A stretch of DNA of 9,659 nt from Bacillota bacterium (GTDB lineage Bacteria > Bacillota > Clostridia > Christensenellales > CAG-138), in assembly GCA_023435025.1 (NCBI GenBank), contig JAEYSE010000111.1, positions 1-9,659 of the forward strand, in the 5' to 3' direction. Within the stretch, counting starts at the first letter, position 1. Each line of letters begins with the position of its first letter. Made by a program: the position numbers and the translations under genes. Positions 6,068-9,659 of the stretch are shown one piece after another. The notes beneath the pieces are model-generated. The model had not been told where the DNA came from and did no database searches. It worked only from the letters and a program-made list of their open reading frames with translations.

Positions 6068-6093
6068 AAGAGCGCTCCGATTAAGGAACGCTC
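6065..6093 (-). terminator. Rho-independent terminator of the arginine operon
   Basis: On the minus strand GAGCGTTCC (6093-6085) pairs with GGAGCGCTC (6078-6070) over 9 bp with one G-U, around a 6-nt loop. Five T (6069-6065) follow. It stands 88 nt after the argF stop, at the end of the arg operon. Confidence 0.88.
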
Positions 6094-6180
6094 ATACCAT
6101 TTGGAAATCTTTATTTCTTTATAAACGTCATGCTTGCTGAGGCTCCGGCCCCTGATGGACCAAAGGACTTCCCGTGGCCG

Positions 6181-7092
6181 TTACTCCGCTTTCCCCAGGA
6201 GTTTGACAAGCACGGCTTTCTGCGCGTGCAGGCGGTTTTCCGCCTCGTCGAATATCTCACTGGCGTGCGCCTCGAAAACTTCTGTACTGATCTCCTCTTC
6301 CCGGTGCGCCGGTAGGCAATGGAGCACAATGGCATCGTGTTTTGCCGCTTCCATTATCGCGCCGTTGATCTGGAAGCCTTTGAATGCAGCCTTGCGCTTT
6401 TCCGCTTCACCTTCCTGGCCCATGGAAGCCCAAACGTCGGTATAAAGAACATCGGCGTCCTTCGCCGCGTCAAGTACGTCCGTGGTGCAGGTAAACGTTC
6501 CGTTCGCTTTCGCCCATTTCATGATATCCACATCCGGCTGGTAATCCTCCGGGCAGGCGACTACGACTTCCATACCCATTTTAACTCCGCCCACAATGAG
6601 GGAGTTCGCCATGTTGTTGCCGTCGCCGATGAATGCCATTTTCAGGCCCTTAAACGTACCCTTGTATTCGCGCACCGTCATCAGGTCCGCAAGCACCTGG
6701 CAGGGGTGTGCGTAATCGGTAAGGCCGTTGATGACAGGGATGGAGCCGTACTTCGCCAAATCTTCAACTTCCTGCTGCTTGAATGTACGGATCATGATGC
6801 CGTCCAAATAGCGGGAAAGCACCCGCGCCGTATCCTGCACAGGTTCGCCGCGGCCAATCTGCAAATCGTTTGCGGAAAGGAACAGGGCACTGCCGCCCAG
6901 CTGGTACATGCCCACCTCAAAGGAAACGCGCGTGCGTGTGGAGGATTTCTGGAATATCATGCCCAACGTCTTGCCCGCGAGGTGGTGGTGTATGATGCCG
7001 TTCTTGCTTTCGTACTTCAACTGGTCGGCAAGGTTTAAGATATCCGTGATTTCCTGCGGGGTCAGGTCGGAGAGCTTGAGCAAATGCTTCAT
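6181..7092 (-). CDS. argF: Ornithine carbamoyltransferase
   Basis: This cytosolic enzyme condenses ornithine and carbamoyl phosphate to citrulline and phosphate. The 303-residue product has every class landmark: the carbamoyl-phosphate loop SSTRTR (50-55), the HPCQ motif (129-132), the domain-linking FIGDGNNMANS region (154-164), the ornithine-binding DVWASMG loop (219-225) and the HCLPAHR motif (258-264) with the catalytic Cys259. The length is normal (about 305-315 is usual). The ATG overlaps the argD stop by 4 bp (ATGA), and an AGGAGG lies 10 nt upstream inside argD, indicating tight co-translation. It is the last gene of the operon, which ends with the hairpin at 6065-6093. The position at the end of argJBDF and the absence of arcA or arcC nearby point to the anabolic ArgF rather than the catabolic ArcB enzyme (inference). 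Confidence 0.97.
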   Translation of the reverse strand: MKHLLKLSDLTPQEITDILNLADQLKYESKNGIIHHHLAGKTLGMIFQKSSTRTRVSFEVGMYQLGGSALFLSANDLQIGRGEPVQDTARVLSRYLDGIMIRTFKQQEVEDLAKYGSIPVINGLTDYAHPCQVLADLMTVREYKGTFKGLKMAFIGDGNNMANSLIVGGVKMGMEVVVACPEDYQPDVDIMKWAKANGTFTCTTDVLDAAKDADVLYTDVWASMGQEGEAEKRKAAFKGFQINGAIMEAAKHDAIVLHCLPAHREEEISTEVFEAHASEIFDEAENRLHAQKAVLVKLLGKAE

Positions 7093-8255
7093 TTTTCAAT
7101 TTCCTCCTTCAATATGGCGATGGCTTCCTGTAACAGCGACGTCGGGATATTGAGCGGCGGCAAAAGCCGTATTTTATTTTTCGCGGTCAACACGATGACC
7201 CCACGGTTTAAACAGCCAAGAAGTATGTCCTTTGCGGGCCGTTCCGTTTCGATACCCAGCATCAGGCCCATGCCGCTGACAGAAAGAACACCCTTAGTAG
7301 CGCCCAATGCTTCCTTGATGTACGCGCTCTTTTCCTGAACTTCCTGCATCAGCTCGTCGGTGAGGCGGCTCAATACGGATATTGCGCCCGCTGCGCACAC
7401 CGGGTTGCCGCCGAACGTGGAGCCGTGGCTACCCGCGGTGAGCGTGAACATGGTCTTTTCCCCAAACAGCGTGGCGCCCATTGGCAAGCCCCCCGCCAGG
7501 CCTTTGGCCGTGGAGACGATATCCGGCTTGATGCCATAATGCATGTAGCAGTACAGCTCGCCCGTGCGGCCGTTGCCCGTTTGCACTTCGTCGATGATGA
7601 GCAGCACGTCCCGCTTTTCGCAAATCGCCGCAACTTCTCGCACATACTCCGGCTCAAGCACGTTCACGCCGCCTTCGCCCTGAATCAGCTCCATCATTAC
7701 GGCGCAGATGTCGTCCGCTTCAAACGCAAGCTTCATGGCGTCGATGTCGTTTGCATTTACATGCACAAATCCCGGCGTAAACGGGCCGAAATCCTTATGG
7801 AAGCTTTCCTGCCCCGTGGCGGAAAGCGTGGTGAGTGTGCGGCCGTGGAAGCTGTTCCACAGCGTGACGATATTGGGCCGGGCCATAGTACCGTATTTGT
7901 CGCTTGTGTACTTGCGCGCAGCCTTTATAGCGCACTCGTTCGCCTCCGCACCCGAGTTGGAGAAGAACACCTTCTTCATGCCCGTCCGCTCGCACAGCGT
8001 TTGCGCAAGCTCGGACTGCGGCTCGGTGTAATAGTAGTTGGACACATGCTGCAGCTTATCCACCTGCGTTTTTACCGCATCCGCCCATACGTCGTCCGCG
8101 ATGCCGAACGCGTTCACCGCAATGCCGCCACCAAGGTCTATGTACCGTTTGCCCGCCTCGTCATACAGCTCCGCTCCCTTGCCGCTGATGAACGCGACGT
8201 CCTGCCGGCCGTATGTGGCTGCAATAAAAGCCTGATCCAGTTCTTTGATGGTCAT
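7089..8255 (-). CDS. argD: Acetylornithine aminotransferase
   Basis: This PLP-dependent class III aminotransferase converts N-acetylglutamate semialdehyde to N-acetylornithine with glutamate as amino donor. The 388-residue protein shows the phosphate-binding SNSGAEANE (99-107), FHGRT (137-141), the cofactor-ring DEVQTGNGRTG (222-232), the Schiff-base lysine in STAKGLAGG (Lys251) and HGSTFGGNP (277-285). I place the start at ATG 8255 because GGAAGGAG (8263-8270) is 7 nt upstream and the following MTIKELDQ matches family N-termini. The frame happens to stay open to 8408 through a hairpin repeat, so an automatic call could add a false 51-residue extension. The stop overlaps argF by 4 bp. It is separated from argB by 160 bp, an unusually wide gap for this operon, filled by the repeat element. 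Confidence 0.96.
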   Translation of the reverse strand: MTIKELDQAFIAATYGRQDVAFISGKGAELYDEAGKRYIDLGGGIAVNAFGIADDVWADAVKTQVDKLQHVSNYYYTEPQSELAQTLCERTGMKKVFFSNSGAEANECAIKAARKYTSDKYGTMARPNIVTLWNSFHGRTLTTLSATGQESFHKDFGPFTPGFVHVNANDIDAMKLAFEADDICAVMMELIQGEGGVNVLEPEYVREVAAICEKRDVLLIIDEVQTGNGRTGELYCYMHYGIKPDIVSTAKGLAGGLPMGATLFGEKTMFTLTAGSHGSTFGGNPVCAAGAISVLSRLTDELMQEVQEKSAYIKEALGATKGVLSVSGMGLMLGIETERPAKDILLGCLNRGVIVLTAKNKIRLLPPLNIPTSLLQEAIAILKEEIEK

Positions 8256-8271
8256 TTTGCTGCTCCTTCCG

Positions 8272-8407
8272 CTGCATGGAGATGCCATGCAGGTTGTGGG
8301 TACGCTTCTTTTCTTTCTGTGAAAGAAAAGAAGCAAAAGAAAGCGATGCAGTGGAGTGGGATCCCCAAGGGATGTGTCCCTTGGGCGGGGTTTGGGGCAG
8401 AGCCCCA
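8272..8407. repeat. Four-hairpin intergenic repeat element inside the arg operon
   Basis: Four perfect inverted repeats stand in a row: CTGCATGG/CCATGCAG (8272-8279/8285-8292), a 14-bp stem starting GCTTCTTTTC (8304-8317/8321-8334), CCCAAGGGA/TCCCTTGGG (8364-8372/8377-8385) and TGGGGC/GCCCCA (8393-8398/8402-8407). The G-rich tail with a GGGGCAGAGCCCC core resembles dispersed intergenic repeats common in Clostridia. The element lies between argB and argD, leaves the argD ribosome binding site free by one base, and has no terminator-type T-run directly after the GC-rich stems. It may stabilise or process the operon mRNA (inference). Confidence 0.7.
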
Positions 8408-8415
8408 TCGTACCC

Positions 8416-9270
8416 TTACTTAAACATCGTCCCTACGCCTTCGTCCGTCAGCACTTCAATCAGTATGGAGTGCGGCACGCGGCCGTCTATGATGAACACC
8501 TTCTTCACCCCGCGCCGTATGGCGTCGATGCAGCAGTCCACCTTGGGGATCATGCCGCCGGAGATGACGCCTTCGCGCACGAGCTGCGGCGCTTCGCTCA
8601 CCGGGATTTCGGAAATGAGCGTACTTGGGTCGTTCATATCCCGTAAGATACCGTGCGTATCCGTCATTGAAATAAAGCTTTCCGCTTTTAAGCACCCCGC
8701 GATACGGGCCGCCGCGGTATCTGCATTGATATTGAATGTATTCCCCTTGTCGTCGCACCCCACGGTGGAGATCACGGGGATATAGCCTTTTTCCAACAGG
8801 TCGTGGATGGGCTGCGTGTTGACGCTTACGATCTCGCCCACATATCCGAGCGTTTCATCAAACGGCTTTGCGTTTAAAATCCGGCAATCCATGCCCGAAA
8901 GGCCGATTGCTTTTCCGCCGATGCTGTCAATGAGCGCAACGAGATCCTTGTTGATTTTGCCCGCAAGTACCATCTGTACAATCTCCGCCGTTTCTTTATC
9001 CGTCACACGAAGGCCGCCGATAAACTCGCTCTTTTTGTTCACGCGCTTGAGCATGTCGGAAATCTCCGGACCGCCGCCGTGTATTAGTACCACCTTGATG
9101 CCGATGAGGGATAGCAATACGATATCGCCCATCACAGCCCGTTTCAATTCGTCGCTCACCATGGCGTTGCCGCCGTATTTGACTACGATGATCTTGTTGT
9201 TGTATTTCTGGATATAGGGCAGCGCCTGTATCAGCACCTCTGCCCGCTGGGCGTTTGTAATGTCCTTCAT
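8416..9270 (-). CDS. argB: Acetylglutamate kinase
   Basis: ArgB phosphorylates N-acetylglutamate with ATP, the second step of arginine synthesis. The 284-residue amino acid kinase fold shows VVKYGGNAM (29-37) with the phosphate-binding Lys31, the glycine loop HGGGPEI (64-70), the substrate segment GLRVTD (86-91), GKINKD (104-109), NINADTAA (180-187), MTDTHGI (202-208) and the ATP-site GMIPK (239-243). The helix of about 25 residues ahead of the first strand (QRAEVLIQALPYIQKY) is the hallmark of hexameric, arginine-inhibited enzymes. This fits the feedback point expected when ArgJ recycles acetyl groups. I prefer ATG 9270, 7 nt from AGGGG (9278-9282), over the TTG at 9276, which is too close to it. 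The gene starts 18 nt after argJ and is followed by the hairpin element before argD. Confidence 0.96.
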   Translation of the reverse strand: MKDITNAQRAEVLIQALPYIQKYNNKIIVVKYGGNAMVSDELKRAVMGDIVLLSLIGIKVVLIHGGGPEISDMLKRVNKKSEFIGGLRVTDKETAEIVQMVLAGKINKDLVALIDSIGGKAIGLSGMDCRILNAKPFDETLGYVGEIVSVNTQPIHDLLEKGYIPVISTVGCDDKGNTFNINADTAAARIAGCLKAESFISMTDTHGILRDMNDPSTLISEIPVSEAPQLVREGVISGGMIPKVDCCIDAIRRGVKKVFIIDGRVPHSILIEVLTDEGVGTMFK

Positions 9271-9288
9271 CGTCAATCCCCTAACCCC

Positions 9289-9659
9289 TTATGAACGGTA
9301 ATCGCCGTTGATTTTCACGTAATCATACGTGAGGTCGCAGCCCCAGGCCGTGGCGGTACATTCTCCGCTGTTCAGACAAATGCGTATGTCTATCTCATCC
9401 TGCAGCAGGATGTTTTTTGCCAAATCTTCCGAAAACGGCACGCCCGCGCCGTTCTTGCACACACCGATAGCCCCCGCGCTTGAAACGAAGGAAACGTCCA
9501 CCTTGGTGATATCCACATCCGCGCCCGCGTAACCTATGGCGCACAGCACCCGGCCCCAGTTTGCGTCAGCACCAAACATGGCGGCTTTCAACAGGCTGGA
9601 GCAAACCACGGATTTTGCGACCTTGCGGGCCGTAACGGTATCTTTTGCTCCCGAAACCT
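9289..9659 (-). CDS. argJ: Bifunctional glutamate N-acetyltransferase / ornithine acetyltransferase ArgJ (partial, C-terminal part)
   Basis: ArgJ moves the acetyl group from N-acetylornithine to glutamate, making the pathway cyclic. The bifunctional form can also use acetyl-CoA. About 122 C-terminal residues are in the window; the rest, including the Ala-Thr self-cleavage site, is beyond the right edge. Recognisable segments are DTVTARKVAKSVVCSSLLKA, the substrate-binding AAMFGADANWGRVLCAIGYAG region, the GECTATAWGCDLTYDYVKIN block and the extreme C-terminus NGDYRS, a typical ArgJ ending. Whether it is mono- or bifunctional cannot be told from this part. It is upstream of argB with an 18-nt gap, in a classic argCJBD-type order, so argC is expected further right. 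Confidence 0.95.
   Translation of the reverse strand, partial: VSGAKDTVTARKVAKSVVCSSLLKAAMFGADANWGRVLCAIGYAGADVDITKVDVSFVSSAGAIGVCKNGAGVPFSEDLAKNILLQDEIDIRICLNSGECTATAWGCDLTYDYVKINGDYRS

Noticed and set aside
8256..8408. N-terminal extension of ArgD by about 51 residues
   Set aside because: The extension is translated from the hairpin repeat, while ATG 8255 has a properly spaced GGAAGGAG and a family-like N-terminus.
7425..8423. 332-codon plus-strand frame antisense to argD
   Set aside because: It is an Arg/His/Val-rich shadow of a well-supported aminotransferase gene and continues into the hairpin repeat.
9274..9276. TTG at 9276 as the argB start
   Set aside because: Only 1 nt separates it from the AGGGG motif, while ATG 9270 is 7 nt away.

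Overview
The window looks like a chromosomal stretch from a Gram-positive anaerobe of the class Clostridia with roughly balanced GC content. The grounds are the GGAGG-type ribosome binding sites, the sigma-A-type promoters, the Clostridia-like forms of HisZ, PiT/DUF47, KimA and hexameric ArgB, and GC-rich multi-hairpin repeats between genes. A Christensenellales-like lineage is possible, but this is only an impression. Nearly all genes are on the minus strand; the potassium importer gene is the exception.

Layout from left to right. Positions 1-587 (minus) are the 5' part of hisZ, the regulatory subunit of ATP phosphoribosyltransferase, with a near-consensus promoter at 613-641. Positions 713-1000 have no gene. 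They hold two copies of one terminator hairpin around a multi-hairpin repeat and an attenuator-like inverted-repeat triplet. Positions 1017-2648 (minus) are a two-gene phosphate uptake operon: a PiT-family permease followed 18 nt later by a PhoU-like DUF47 protein. The divergent gap 2649-3311 carries the pit leader, a promoter-proximal inverted repeat and a 17-codon ORF overlapping the next start. Positions 3312-5150 (plus) are a KimA-type potassium importer. It converges on a TSUP/YfcA-like membrane transporter (5198-5965, minus) across a bidirectional terminator. Positions 6181-9659 (minus) are an arginine biosynthesis operon in the order argJ (partial) - argB - argD - argF, ending in a terminator whose U-tract overlaps the -35 box of the TSUP promoter.

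How the genes work together. ArgJ, ArgB, ArgD and ArgF take N-acetylated glutamate intermediates to ornithine and then citrulline; argC is expected beyond the right edge. ArgJ recycles the acetyl group, so ArgB would be the feedback-controlled step, and the ArgB here has the N-terminal helix typical of arginine-sensitive hexamers. PiT and its DUF47 partner import phosphate, KimA imports K+, and the TSUP protein probably exports or imports a small organic or sulfur-containing anion.

I saw no phage, CRISPR, toxin-antitoxin or novel enzymatic system. The less ordinary signals are regulatory or repeat-based: the overlapping leader ORF at kimA, the inverted repeat at the pit start site, the shared terminator/promoter bases at TSUP, and the hairpin-rich intergenic elements.
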